This document shows, piece by piece, positions 1-11,523 of a stretch of 64,000 nt of DNA; position 1 is the stretch's first letter, and every line of letters starts with the position of its first letter. The notes beneath the pieces are model-generated. The model saw only the letters and a list, made by a program, of their open reading frames with translations, had not been told where the DNA came from and did not search any database. The position numbers and the translations under genes are program-made. Origin of the DNA: Phymatolithon calcareum (lineage: Eukaryota; Rhodophyta; Florideophyceae; Hapalidiales); NCBI GenBank assembly GCA_977006965.1, contig OZ345378.1:1178001-1242000 (forward strand), written 5' to 3'.

Positions 1-97
1 GCATGCGTTTAATCGGTGAAACGTCGCAGCTTGCTTCAGAGCGCCTGGAGAAGACCCGTTCTGACGCCATTCGCGTTAGTCGTCGCCGTTCGTCGAA

Positions 98-1246
98 ATG
101 AACGCTGCAACGCAGAGAAATAAATGCGCCACGAAGAACTGCGAAGGTCCCGCAAAGTTCCGCTGCCCTACATGCGTGAAACTCGAACTGCAACCGGAGA
201 CTTCGTCCTACTTCTGTTCGCAGGATTGCTTCCGTGCCTCATGGAGCAACCATCGTCAGATTCACAAGGCGCTCGGACCGGAGCGTTCGTTGGACCCTTC
301 TGCCACGCGTCGTCGGGCAATGTTTGAGAAATATTCCTACACTGGTCCTCTCCGTGTCGGCGAGGTTGTGCTTCCGCTCCGTCTTGTGCCTTCTTCTATC
401 GGTCGTCCGGATTATGCCGACAGTGGACGATCTGTGTCAGAGGAGAAATTCAACTCGTCGTCGTCGCAATTTCGCATCCTTGATGCGGATGCTATTGCCG
501 GTATGCGCGCGGTAGCCAGGATTGGACGGGAGGTTCTTGACGTCGCTGTGCGTGCCGCGGCTGTCGGGATGACCACGGAGCGACTTGATGAAATTGTCCA
601 TGAGGCTTGCGTGAGCAGAAATGCTTATCCTTCACCGTTGAACTATTACGGATTTCCAAAGGCGTGTTGTACCTCGGTGAACGAGGTGATCTGTCACGGT
701 ATTCCAGACATGCGTCCCTTGGAGGACGGGGATATTTTGAACATAGATATCTCTGTGTATTATAACGGCTTTCATTCAGATCTTAATGAGACCATTCTGA
801 TCGGTGACAATTGTTCTGAGGAGGCGAAACGGTTGGTGAAGAACGCGTATGACGCACTCTGGGCAGCAATTAAGCTTGTAAAACCTGGAACTTTGATACG
901 GGAATTGGGACCGGCGATTGATAAGGTGGCTCGAAGTAGCGGGCATTCAGTGGTGAGAGGGTATTGTGGACATGGGATTAATGAGCTTTTTCACACCACT
1001 CCGAATGTACCGCATTACAAAAAGAATAAGGCGGTTGGGGTATGCAAGCCCGGTATGACGTTCACGATTGAACCGATGATCAATCAAGGAAGTTGGAGGG
1101 ATGTGTTGTGGCCGGATAATTGGACGGCGGCGACGGCGGATGGGAAGTTATCTGCGCAATTTGAGCATACACTTCTTGTTACTAAGGATGGGTGCGATGT
1201 GCTCACAAAACGACTCCCTGATAGTCCAAAGTTATGGTGGGAGTGA
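98..1246 (+). CDS. MAP1: Type I methionine aminopeptidase with N-terminal zinc finger
   Basis: This enzyme removes the initiator methionine from nascent cytosolic proteins at the ribosome. The 382-aa length matches the eukaryotic MetAP1 family (human about 386). Residues 10-56 form the family's C6H2 zinc finger (C10, C15, C23, C26, C40, C44, H52, H56), which links the enzyme to ribosomes. The pita-bread catalytic domain spans about 125-375. By family alignment its metal ligands are D217, D228, H292, E325 and E356, and the substrate-contact histidines are H200 and H299; all are present. The ATG at 98 is the first in frame and lies directly ahead of the zinc finger, so I take it as the start. 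There is no transit peptide, so a cytosolic location is expected. The gene is intronless and complete. The gene stands alone, with decayed repeats downstream. Confidence 0.96.
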   Translation: MNAATQRNKCATKNCEGPAKFRCPTCVKLELQPETSSYFCSQDCFRASWSNHRQIHKALGPERSLDPSATRRRAMFEKYSYTGPLRVGEVVLPLRLVPSSIGRPDYADSGRSVSEEKFNSSSSQFRILDADAIAGMRAVARIGREVLDVAVRAAAVGMTTERLDEIVHEACVSRNAYPSPLNYYGFPKACCTSVNEVICHGIPDMRPLEDGDILNIDISVYYNGFHSDLNETILIGDNCSEEAKRLVKNAYDALWAAIKLVKPGTLIRELGPAIDKVARSSGHSVVRGYCGHGINELFHTTPNVPHYKKNKAVGVCKPGMTFTIEPMINQGSWRDVLWPDNWTAATADGKLSAQFEHTLLVTKDGCDVLTKRLPDSPKLWWE

Positions 1247-1813
1247 TGAGTCACTGGTACAGTACAGTAGTAATCAAAGTGCTTTTAGTACTACTAGGAG
1301 AAAATTAAAAAGGAGGGTGCAACTAGTCTGAGGCTTCTCGTATCCGCTGGAAATGACGCGGACGGGGAAGCCCGTACAGTTGCTTCGATCCACAAAGGTC
1401 GCTCCATTCTCGTCACGGTCAATGCAGCTCACGGAGCAGTCGCTATCGCCCGTTTCGCTCTTCGATCCCCTGTTGTGTGTTTCGCGGCCCCAAAACACGC
1501 CAGGCTGTCTGATTTGGGGCAGCGAAACACAGGCAAATTCTCCAGTTGTCCTCATGGACGAGTACGACACGAAGCATTGCTCCATAATTGCAGTAACGTT
1601 CTGACAGGATGTACTCGTCTATAAGGAAAACTGGAGCAATGGGACCTGTGAATCGCGGCAGTGCTTTGCACAGGCAAGGGTCACGTCATCCATGACCAAA
1701 TGTTGCTTCTCCGAAAAACACGACCCTTTCCGTCTCCTTGTGCCTCTTTCACTCGTCCTTGCTCCTTGACCTCATTCTTCTCTGATTCAGTCCTTGCGTC
1801 GACATACTGATGA
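1247..1813. other. Intergenic, nothing recognised
   Basis: Short ORFs exist on both strands but none has a recognisable domain. A CAGTACAGTAG motif lies just after the MAP1 stop. Confidence 0.5.
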
Positions 1814-2470
1814 TCAATAGACGGTTCGTCTTCTGTATTGGTCTCTTGTCCAGGCCTCGGGAGCAATATATTGTAGTTTTATTGGGACATGAAGCTGATG
1901 AGCAATATGTATTGCCAATAGCTCCATTCCGCCAATACCTACGGCAATATGCTTGAATCTACCAATACCCCAATTGCTATTGGATTCATTTGAAATGACA
2001 GCGAAAATGCCGAGGTAATGCGACCCATTTTTGGTCCAAGCATCATGCATCACAGCACCACAAGTGTTTTTGAGGTCATTCCTCACGCCAATTTCGACCA
2101 GTTCCACCAACTTAAAAACCGTATCCCGAAATTGCTTTGATAGAAATCTTCTCATTCACCTTACTGAAGTCACGAGAGCGCGGGTTCTCAACGTAAGATA
2201 TTGGTAGAGAAAGAGAGATGATGACATCAATGTACTGGTACATAGCCTTTTCGCGAACAGTAGTAGATAGTGTTGACTCGAAGTACGACGAAATGTGTCG
2301 AGTACTATCCCGGTTCGTTTCGTCTTTCATGCACGTGCGATACATCTCGAACAATTTGCCCTCATCTCCACCTGCAACGCACGATAACAGGTGCGAGTAC
2401 GGGTTCCTCCACCCGGTGCCTTTTTCGAACGATACTGTAGGTACGGAATTTTTGCAATAACTTCCGCGGG
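1814..2470 (-). pseudogene. hAT-family transposase relic (BED finger to catalytic region)
   Basis: Minus-strand fragments read like the N-terminal half of a hAT transposase. A BED-finger-like stretch (GTGWRNPYSHLLSC, about 2380-2425) is followed by the segment with SLPISYVENP (about 2170-2200). After a frame change near 2120-2150 comes the hAT catalytic-core motif AVMHDAWTKNGSHYLGIFA (about 2000-2055). These motifs are typical of hAT elements. The C-terminal dimerisation domain is missing and the reading frame is broken, so this is a dead fragment. No terminal inverted repeats or target duplications were found. It is a different, longer fragment than the two hAT copies at 34.6 and 39.4 kb. 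Confidence 0.7.
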
Positions 2471-2664
2471 GGCAGGAAAAGACTGTTTGACTTGAGCAGA
2501 ACGATAGCGTAGAAACATGACACTATCCTCCACGTTAATAGCCTGTTTGGGACGAAATTTTACGTATCACGCTGAGCAATCAATAGATCTACAACTCTGC
2601 CGCTTACCAATACGTATTCCAATAGAAACAGATCAAGGAATAATATTGAAATACCAGTAGTATT

Positions 2665-2858
2665 GCATTATCTCGATCTCCGCTAGGTGCCAGAACTTCA
2701 GAACTTTAGTGAACGCAATAAAGCTGTGTCGGTAATGTGTGGTCGGCGGGTGGAGCTCTCTAGGAAATCGCATCCTATAATGCTGCCGGGCCTGACCCAG
2801 TGCATCTGAGGAGCTCCATCCAGAGTTCGACCTGGTCAAACCCTGGACTTCCGCTTCC
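2665..2858. repeat. Unclassified repeat, 3' segment (194 bp)
   Basis: Matches 13646-13839 base for base apart from a few substitutions, with the same length. It corresponds to the 3' part of a 623-bp composite repeat at 13217-13839. The matching 5' part is found separately at 4960-5391. Confidence 0.9.
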
Positions 2859-3342
2859 TACCCACCGATTGCGAATACGCAGGGGTTCTGTGCAGCGATT
2901 TGTCTCGGCTGCGGCGCGCGGGGCGACAAAGCCTCGTGCTGTACTTTGGTTTTCGCCTCGCGCATTGTGTATGTAGAACGTTTTTCCTCGTGGTAGAACC
3001 TGTCGATCGGACAGGAATGCTTTCTTGGCGACTCGCACGCCAAGAACGTTGGAGTTAATTCTTAATGAAAAAAAAACTTCTGCCGAGCAGGCGCGAATGA
3101 TGTTCTAGCGTATCACACGCCAAGAACTTTGCGAATGTGTCATCATCTCAAACTTCTGCACTCAGGCAGGAATGGTGTTCTCGCATATCGCATGCGAAGA
3201 AGAACGTGGAGCTTACTTTGCCAAGAAAGTGCTTGGGCAGGAATGATGCTTTCGTCTCTCACACCGGCGAACGGTACGGTTTCTTCCTTACGGAGCGCTT
3301 ACACTGGGCACGGACATGCAGAAGTTTTACGCGTATCGCACG

Positions 3343-4113
3343 CTAATCATTGCGCATCGTACTCGCCCACAATCCTTGTGCAGCACCGCCTGTTATTATT
3401 GCACGCTGTGCGTCGTCTCTTACGCCTTTGTGGTTCATGCTTATCCCGAGATACGAGAGCCTCCATGCTTGATGAAGAACTCGACCCGCAATGTGGAAGG
3501 TGTGTTTCGGACGTCCCTTGTATTTAAGGATCTCGCTCTTTCCTGGCTTTGTGCTCCAGCTGATACCATTTTCCTTCGCCCAGGTCGTCGCTATATCAAG
3601 CAGCTTCTGCATTCCTTCTCCATCCTTTGATTGCAGCTGGACATCGTCAGCGAACAGTTGCGCTGGATTATCAGAGACGTCGCTGGGAACCTTGGAGACC
3701 GCTTCCGCGAATGTGTCCATGAAGATATTGTACAGGCACGGGCTCAGTGGGGACCCTTGAGGTACTCATCGATCGATAATGCACCATGTTCTTGTATCAT
3801 CGCCTGCTGACGTAACACACGAGGGTTTCAGAAGATATGCCACCATCCTTGTTATTTCGTCGGGTAGGTTCTGCTCGAGTCTTTTCATGAGGATGTCTCG
3901 TGGCTCCCTGTCATATGCTGCAGAGAGGTCAAGATCCGCGACAAAAGGATGTCCATCTTTCATGGCACATTTTGCACTAAGTATCGCAATATAATATATT
4001 GTATATGTGCTCTTGTATTTTCGGAACCTTAGCTGGGCACTGTTAAAGCGGCAGTGTTCCCTTATGTATGAGTCGAGTGCGGAATCGAAGATTTTCCTGG
4101 CTTGACTATTGGG
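3343..4113 (-). pseudogene. Non-LTR retrotransposon reverse transcriptase fragment
   Basis: One minus-strand frame reads as the central and C-terminal reverse transcriptase of a LINE. An ARKIFDSAL...QLRFRKYKST segment is followed by VADLDLSAAYD (first palm aspartates), VPQGSPLSPCLYN, the FADDV catalytic box and the YLGI motif that starts the thumb. The frame is continuous across 257 codons except for one TGA at 3766-3768, just before VPQGSPLSP. No endonuclease, RNase H, tail or target duplication is visible. It is therefore a truncated, inactivated copy, and it differs from LINE-A and LINE-B later in the window. Confidence 0.82.
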
Positions 4114-4959
4114 GGGATTTTAACAATCGAGGATTGAATGTATTCAATAAACAAGGATACGGGCAAGTGTTGACAAAATGGTTTTAACTGGGCAAATAGA
4201 ATCCCTCTATACAGTACTTGTTTTCATGTCGGTAGATTGGCGTTAGCCTCTATTGATAGAAACTATGATATCATATGACGTGCGGATCATTTTACGGATG
4301 TGCATTCGGATCCACTCCCATTGTGGATTCTTTGGGCCCGTATTCTTGCGTAGCCGCTTCCTGAACAAGTATCCCGGCACCATTCCCGGCGTCGCGGGTT
4401 GGTCAAACACCCCATGGCTCCCAGAAAGGGGGATACGCCTGAACAAAAGCTCGATATGGCAGAACTGCGAAAGATGTTTGATGGCCAAATTTCAAGGGCA
4501 ATAAAAAGACAGGCGAGCTGCGGAAGAGAGACCTGGATCTGTTTGGGTGTTTCGACATCTACGTATTATACCGAAAGTTCAGACGCCTTGGGAAGGATTA
4601 CAGCCTACTTTCCCATGGTAAACGTTCATATCCCATATTTTGCAAGAAATTATTGTTGAGCTCTAATAGTTACGTGGTCTTTTTCGTTTGAAATGTTTGA
4701 TCCTTTGGATGTCACGGGCTCCTGCAGGATACCGCTGAGCGCCGCTATGGTGCCCAGATGCACTGATGCTCTTTATTCTATTATGGGCGATAAAAACTCC
4801 AGGAGTTTCTCAGAACAGGACTGATTCGGACCATAATTCTGGTCAGGAGCTACTGCTCCGGCGAATGGATCTCCTGCCTTTGTACATGATTGTGCCATGG
4901 ACTTGTCACGTATCAATTACCGCGAAGATGTTCGTGTGCGTTGTTACGCCCTCAGGCTT
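4114..4959. other. Intergenic, nothing recognised
   Basis: Only short ORFs without recognisable domains. The sequence next to 4960 becomes repeat-derived. Confidence 0.4.
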
Positions 4960-5391
4960 AGCAACGCACTGTCATATGACTGGGAACGGACTGCGCGGGC
5001 CGCGAGAGGTTCCGCGGGACGATCCTTACACGCGGCGATTATCGGGCTTTGCTGCAGGTGTGTGGCCAAGATGAGTTTGAAACTCACCTTCCGTCGAATG
5101 GTATCCTAGTCTTCAGGAAGGGCGATGTTGTGCGCTCGGAGAGTAACACGCCGGCTCGTGAGGGTCAGCGTATTGGGCAGCCCGACGCGTGAAGCCACCT
5201 GCAGGTCATTCGACACATTTGGTGAACGAAGTACTGTATGTCACCATATCGCGGTGGTCGTGTCGGAAAGCGCGTGCGTCGTTAGGAGCGTCGGACGGGC
5301 AGCCGTCGACGATGCGGTGCAACGGCACACAGTTCAAGACTTGAGTAGAAGACTTCTTCATCACTTGTACGACGCACATTTAAATGACGCA
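4960..5391. repeat. Unclassified repeat, 5' segment (432 bp)
   Basis: Nearly identical to 13217-13648, same length and only scattered substitutions. It stops exactly where the 13-kb copy continues into the segment shared with 2665-2858. Short ORFs on both strands are conserved between copies only because the DNA is nearly identical. No protein family was recognised. Confidence 0.92.
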
Positions 5392-5840
5392 ACGGTCGTA
5401 GCGGAGGGCCACTGTAAGGCACACGCGACGGCGGTATGTTACGATTAGGACAAACCTTTGTGAGGGGAAGTACTTAGGGTACTCTTGCACCCCCCTCCTC
5501 GGCCAGAATAATTTGGGGCCCTAACACATAGTCGTACTGTAGGTCGACGGGCAACATGCTTATGAGTGTCGTTCATCGTCCGGTGGCAGTAACGGCAGCA
5601 CTGCTTTTACACTGAGACGTATCGGAATGAAGAACAATCTGCACGATGGGAATATAGCTTTACTGCTATTTGTACGACAGAGATCTCTGCTGTGGAGACT
5701 GGCAGTGCCAGAGGTCAGTCGAACCACATTATCTGGACTTTGTGGTACGTGTCGTCTGTTTCAAGAGGAATGAGCTTGCAGAACAGATCAGTGAAGGAGA
5801 GTAAGCAGATATTGAATTTGCATTCTGCTTACAATACAAT

Positions 5841-6164
5841 GTGTGGCACAAAGTTTGCAGTCGCGGTCGCATTCCGTACGACAAGACAAGAGAACTCCCT
5901 GCAATACTCAAATTTCCAGAACTGAAAAGCAGGCAACTGGCGGTTCAGTACGCCTTTGGAAGATTTCCCCAAGTGTCTACCACACTGATGGCAGATAGAT
6001 TCGGAAACAAAGGCAGACAGTACATGGAGACCCTGGATCGCAACTTGTCAGCCTATGAACTCAAGGAAGACGACAGAGCGGCGACTGAGAAGGTATTAGA
6101 TGACCTTTTGCTCTTCAGCAAAAGCATCATCGAGAGTATGCAGCATGAAGAAGACCTGAACTGA
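5841..6164 (+). CDS. Hypothetical ORF of a dispersed repeat family
   Basis: A 107-aa ORF rich in charged residues, possibly the open 3' end of a longer decayed ORF. It contains RQLAVQYAFGR at about residues 36-46. A closely related DNA and protein stretch lies on the minus strand near 30331-30420, where TRELP and RQLAVQYAFGR recur in the same order. That recurrence suggests a repeated or mobile coding sequence rather than a single-copy host gene. No known domain was recognised and the start is uncertain. Confidence 0.3.
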   Translation: MWHKVCSRGRIPYDKTRELPAILKFPELKSRQLAVQYAFGRFPQVSTTLMADRFGNKGRQYMETLDRNLSAYELKEDDRAATEKVLDDLLLFSKSIIESMQHEEDLN

Positions 6165-7254
6165 AAGAAGAAGCGACGCCTCGAAACTGCTACGAAGAGC
6201 AATCAAAACAACCGAACACATGCTAGAGTCTCAGATATAATGCCAGACATAAGAGTAGAGCCGCCCTAGCGAGGGCAGCACCTGAGGAAGCCCTGCCCGT
6301 ATATTCGTATGACTGCGGGGCTTTAAAAAAATTGCAATAAAAAAAGTCGCGGTCGCACCTCTTTGCCGATGGCGAGATGCAAATTGGACAAATGCGGAAG
6401 TTGCCCTTGTGACTAATTGGCCACATGTTCCGTGGATATATTTATTGCAGTTTCCTGAGTGATGAGATCTTCCGTGGTGCACTGTGCCAATTCTGCAAGA
6501 TCCAGAGGCAGCGGAGATGTAAGATCCATTACACGTGACTCCAGGGACAAACGTCCCTAAGTCGCTCAAGAGAACAACATAAGAGCTCCCAGCCATTGCC
6601 CGTAAAAACGGAAACCTAGAAAGTTAGAATGAAAGCGGAAACCGATCTACGATTGCATCCGCCCTTGAGTAGTAACTCCCTCTTAAGTGAGATCCCTGGT
6701 CTATGTCGTAGCCAGCTGGAGGCTGTCAATCGGAGCCCAAGTATCTCATTCCACCTGATTTATCGTACATGTAGACTGGGCATTGTAGTGCGATTGGAGC
6801 AATAGCTTTTTATTCCAGCTGAAGTGAACAAGGTCACGACTAAAGTAGGGGAAACTGAGGTCTTTGGAGCTTTTAAAAATAAATCAACATAAATCCCTTA
6901 AGCAGTGACAAAAGCCAGTGATGAGTCGTCCTGCAACATCACCGACTGTTGCTAGAGTTGCCGTCGGTGTCAGCTATAAATCCGTTGGGTCCTCTAATAC
7001 TGTCGTTCATAATACGACACAGTACTGATAGTGTCGGTGAGCCTGCAATTGTCGTTACACGACCGCTGTGGCGATACTGACATTGTCTTGTCGTTCACCA
7101 CCACAATGCTTTCTAAACGGGGAAGCTGTTTAAGATTAGATTTGTGAAAACCAATTAGAGCGGTTCAACTCAACTGTCATAACAACACTCATTAAGACTT
7201 GACCTCATCGCTCTAACACTCGCGCCCCACCGCTTCATCTCTCCAAGAGAGAGC
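6165..7254. other. Intergenic, nothing recognised
   Basis: AT-richer sequence with several short GTCG/CGAC inverted words around 6940-7100. No domain-bearing ORF. It would hold the 3' flank of the minus-strand cyclin gene. Confidence 0.4.
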
Positions 7255-8700
7255 TCATCGGCAACTGGGCCACGAAAAATCAAAACGGTCGATGCCGCGG
7301 AAAACATAATCAAATATTGCCACATCGCGATAGCATTCCTCCGCGTGCCCCATCGTTGCTACCACTGGCGGGCACACAAACACCTCGTGTCGTTCGTCGT
7401 TAAACTCAATTCCTTCAAATGGGTCTACGTCACTAAGAACAAACTCAACCGCTGCTATCGCAACTCCCTCATTCCCCCAAACGTCCGCTCTTGTTGTTGA
7501 CTTCCGCCCCACTCCTTCACCGATACCGAACATCCTGGGTACCACTGTCCCCGACATTTCCATACCGCTTGCCAACATTCGCAGCACAAACAACCTTTTG
7601 CAACTCTGTGCCGAGTAGCGCGACGCCATTTCATCCTGCAACAACGCTTCCGCCTCATTCTCCGGAAGGAGAGGCACTTGCGGATAATTGAACCTCCCAA
7701 GTGCAAATGAAATTCCTGCCATCATCCCACCACATGCTCGCTCGACGCCACCAACACCGAACCGAGAAACAGGTGTGTTGTCACACTTAGCCGAAATCGG
7801 GGACATCGGCACCTCAACACCTTCCCATCCCATGCTCTGCTCAGCACGTAATGTTTTCAAAACTGAAAGCCATTCAGGCGTTCCAAGCGCTTCACGCACA
7901 ACACTTTGCTGCACCTCTTCAAACCGTTCCTTCGACACATGACAACGCCAGTCCAAAGCTTTAAGAAATGCAACCTCAAGAACATTCACCTCATCCACTG
8001 AAACCAGTCCAATATATGCGAACTCCCTGTTTGGCACATAACAATCTTCGTGCGACTTGGCCGCCACCACGAAGGCCGCCAAGATTAACCTGTGCGCATT
8101 TGCGCCATGCACGAACAGATGCGGTTCATACAGCATTGCCTTGTCCAACAGTGCAATCATGAGGATATACACGGCATTCGAAAACGATCCGTTGAACGAT
8201 AGCAGTCGCGCTATATACTCATGAATGGAAATTCGGGGTACCCCTGCGCTTCTAAATGCACATTCCGCAGGGGGGCACAGAGCCGCGGCGAACTGAGCCC
8301 CGTAATACGCCCGTTCCAATCCTTCCACCGATAGCTGAGGCTTGGGACACGCAAGTGCGGCTTCGTCGACGTCGAAATCCCCATTCTCACGGGCATAGGC
8401 CGCTTGTTTCTCCAACTTGTCTCCCTTCGCAACCCGTGCCCCCAGCACCGCCTGCAACACGGCACATATTGCCGTGAATGAGCACTCCAGCCGTACACGT
8501 TCTGTCACAGTGCCCGTCTTACCATCGGGTGACAACGGAGAGGACGGCATGTCTGTTTTCATTTTGAATCGCTTCGTGATGTGCTGCTGCTGGGTCTGCA
8601 TCATGCAAACTGGAGAGGCATGGTTCATATTTGTAGGCCCCGGCACAACGCCCATCCACCTGTTCCAAGAACGTATGTGTAATGCCATGCCGAGGGCCAT
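7255..8700 (-). CDS. Pho80/P-type (U-type) cyclin-like protein
   Basis: Predicted regulatory subunit of a cyclin-dependent kinase of the Pho85 type. A single cyclin box lies at about residues 157-260: ISIHEYIARLL (first helix), then NAHRLILAAFVVAAKSHEDC, YVPNREFAYIGLV and DEVNVLEVAFLKALDW. This order, with the NxHR and the VNxLE spacing, is characteristic of Pho80/PCL and plant CYCU proteins rather than A/B/D cyclins. The rest of the 481 aa is unusual. An N-terminal region of about 150 aa and a C-terminal extension of over 200 aa, rich in Gly, Glu and Val, have no recognised domain. The first ATG is at 8700. M47 (codon at 8562) is a possible alternative start because the first 46 residues look unconserved. 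Cyclins of this group link phosphate or nutrient state to cell-cycle or metabolic control; that role is inferred here. Confidence 0.85.
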   Translation of the reverse strand: MALGMALHIRSWNRWMGVVPGPTNMNHASPVCMMQTQQQHITKRFKMKTDMPSSPLSPDGKTGTVTERVRLECSFTAICAVLQAVLGARVAKGDKLEKQAAYARENGDFDVDEAALACPKPQLSVEGLERAYYGAQFAAALCPPAECAFRSAGVPRISIHEYIARLLSFNGSFSNAVYILMIALLDKAMLYEPHLFVHGANAHRLILAAFVVAAKSHEDCYVPNREFAYIGLVSVDEVNVLEVAFLKALDWRCHVSKERFEEVQQSVVREALGTPEWLSVLKTLRAEQSMGWEGVEVPMSPISAKCDNTPVSRFGVGGVERACGGMMAGISFALGRFNYPQVPLLPENEAEALLQDEMASRYSAQSCKRLFVLRMLASGMEMSGTVVPRMFGIGEGVGRKSTTRADVWGNEGVAIAAVEFVLSDVDPFEGIEFNDERHEVFVCPPVVATMGHAEECYRDVAIFDYVFRGIDRFDFSWPSCR

Positions 8701-11520
8701 TCAAGAAACAACCATTTTTGGGGCGCAGGACGTGCCTTGTCGCCGACGTAGACTCTCCGAGTCTCCTTAATCTGTCGTGTGCGGACACGAAACAGAGAAG
8801 GTATGGAAAAGTGGGTGAACAATGGCGGTAAAATCAGGACAGCAGTTCGAATTGGATGTCCTGCACTCCATTTTCGGGTGCACGTCATCCCACCGAGCAC
8901 GCGGATAAGCTGGACGTTGCGTGGCAATTTGTGAATACCGCGAACAACACCGGTTTCATTTTCTTCAGGTCTCCGTCAGGTCAAGCCAAATACCCGAATC
9001 CGCGCAAATACATTATCCGTTATCGTCCACAAAGCATATGCTGTGTCGACACGACGAAGATACGGCATACGCAAATGAGCGAAGGATCTGGCGCAACGCG
9101 GAACTTTTGGGACTGTTCCTGCAAATTCGAGCATGCGATGGAGTGGATCTGGGGTGAGAGTGGACGAGGCACGAATCGGATGCTATATACAACCCCCAAG
9201 TTCCCACGAATTTACGACTGCCGCGAAATAAGACCGGTTTTTCCTGCTCCCGCGCGAGTCAAGGTCAATTATCGCGCTGTCCACCCCAAACTCTATCGCA
9301 GCCACTCTTTCTCATCTGTTGCAATTGCGTGTCAAAGGTCAAAAGCGGAAGTTGAGGGAGCAATCGTGCATTGAATTGGCACGAAATTGCAGTCACGGAA
9401 AGAGATCGAACGTGAGCTCAAAATGCTCGTTTCAAGAAGAATCGTACAGAAAATGGATCTCAGATGTAATTCTTTGTCCTGAAGCCTGCGCCAAACCGTT
9501 ATAAAACTAGGGAGGGATGAAAGCTGGAGGCGTTCTACAGCGAAGAATCCACTCTTATGCGGCGAGATGTGGGAGTCGTCGCGCTCGAACCGTATTCCAT
9601 TTTTTGCGATGGTCTTCTCACGCGCCGGACTCCATGAGAGGAGCAAGCTTGAGAAAGTGTGTCAATGTGGCATAAGTTTTTATGTAGCACTATATAAATG
9701 TGTTGGTTTCTAACATTTGGCCCTACATTGTTGTTTGGGCGGTCTATGCGTCCGGTGAGACACTAAACAGATGTTAACGCCAGACAGAAACATCTTCTCA
9801 CAACTCTAGTATCTTAAGCAAAGAGCCAACATTTCTCCCCCTCGCATTCTGTCTACCATCACGCGTATTATTTTCGCAATCGGGACGTCCTGATCATGGT
9901 ATTCCAGCCCATGCTCCTGTTCTCAATCCTAGCCGTTGACTCAATTTCTGTTTCATTCTGTTATCTCAGTTGTGCTGCTGTTCGCTTGTAACCTTGTTGG
10001 CCCCCTCAGAAACTGCAGTGCTTTGCCAACTTGTGGAAAACACAGAATATGCGGTGCTCCGCACAATCTGGTTACAGCGCTCTCTGTCGTCTACAAAACT
10101 TTTATTGCATTTCCGATTCTTACAGTATCTGTACTCTTTGGTGCGATCTAATGGTGGGTAACGACCCACTTCACCATTTTGAAACTCCCTTATCATGCGA
10201 TTCGTCAAAGACAGGGAGCAGTCTAACGACAGAAATCTATAATCCCAAACATTCTGACTGTGATAGCTTCTGATAAAAGGTTTTAGCGACGGATGAGGTG
10301 GGAGATTTTCAACCTGCACATGATGCAGACGTGCAATCAAAAGCCCGATGCCTCTCCTCACTGAGAGGCTGGAAGGGCTGGCTTTTATAGCCTTTTACGA
10401 TACCCTCTATCTAAGCATTTCCTAATCCACGCAATCCAGTCTTGTGTGCTGATTGCGTCAGTAGATGCCCTGCAACTATGGGTTACCTGGGCTTACCATA
10501 GCTAGACATGATATTTGCTCAGTAATTATGGCTCTCCCCTGTTAAGTGTCGCCTTCGCTCCTTGCTTGGCGAACGCTTGGGTATGTACCGACATCTACAA
10601 CACTGATCCCTCCGATGACTGAAGTAGCAATTGGGGATCAAGAAGATCTCATGAGAGTAGATTTGCCATGTTCAAGAAAAAGTACACCGATGGTGTGTGC
10701 ACCGCATTTGCAGTGTAATGAATGGTCCCCGTGTTCGTCCAGTTGCTGTGTACAGTGTGGACGAGGACTGGCGATGCTTGAATGAAACAAGGGGACTCTG
10801 TAGAGAAAAAGTATTAGATACGGTAAACGTAATCAGTGATTTGGGCCTCCAGAGGACGTGAAGACGGCATCAGATTCACTTCTTGCGCTGTAAGGAGTGC
10901 AAGAGAACTTCGTATTGTTGAGTACCTTCATCACCTTCGGGGAGGTGTGTGTATAGGAGCTTCTTCACTGCGGTGCAAGCGTTGAAAAATCCCCCAACTC
11001 CGCAAGACCCAATTCGTCTTCTTGAAAGCATCTCTGCCTCCAATACAGATGCGCCTCCAAAGTGTTGCGTCGTATTGAAAACCTGTCATTACTGGAGAAG
11101 AATCATTATACGTTATTGAATTCGACTTATTCTCTCCAACTTCAATTTCACTGATCTCCCCATGTCCTCCCTCCCTGCACTGCACTTCACTGCACCACAA
11201 TACACTACACTGCACAACACTGAGAGGCACGGTAATTTACCAGTGAACCAGTTGTATCTTGTCTAATGCTCGCACAGTAGTGCTAAGCGCAGGCAATAGT
11301 GCAGAAATGGCGTGGTGATATAGCAATTGTACGGCACCACCGGACAGTTCCATGCTTTACAATTCGATAGTGCAGATGAAGTTGCGAGGCCCAGCACCCG
11401 CGCTCGACCACCATAAAAGATCCATCTTACAAGTTCTCCTCCATCCCTGCCTCTGTGCCCTTTCCACCTTTCCAGTTCTCCTCCCTGTCCGCCTCTGCGC
11501 GCTTTCCATCTTACCATTCC
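8701..11520. other. Long intergenic region, no supported gene
   Basis: Several ORFs of 60-172 aa occur (the longest 8856-9374 +), but none has a recognisable domain and several overlap on opposite strands. The C/T-rich 11400-11520 stretch may be the promoter or 5' leader of the following kinase gene. Confidence 0.4.
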
Positions 11521-11523
11521 CAT

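Noticed and set aside
8856-9374. 172-aa plus-strand ORF with several Cys/Trp residues
   Set aside because: No recognised domain, overlapping ORFs on both strands, and no second line of evidence.
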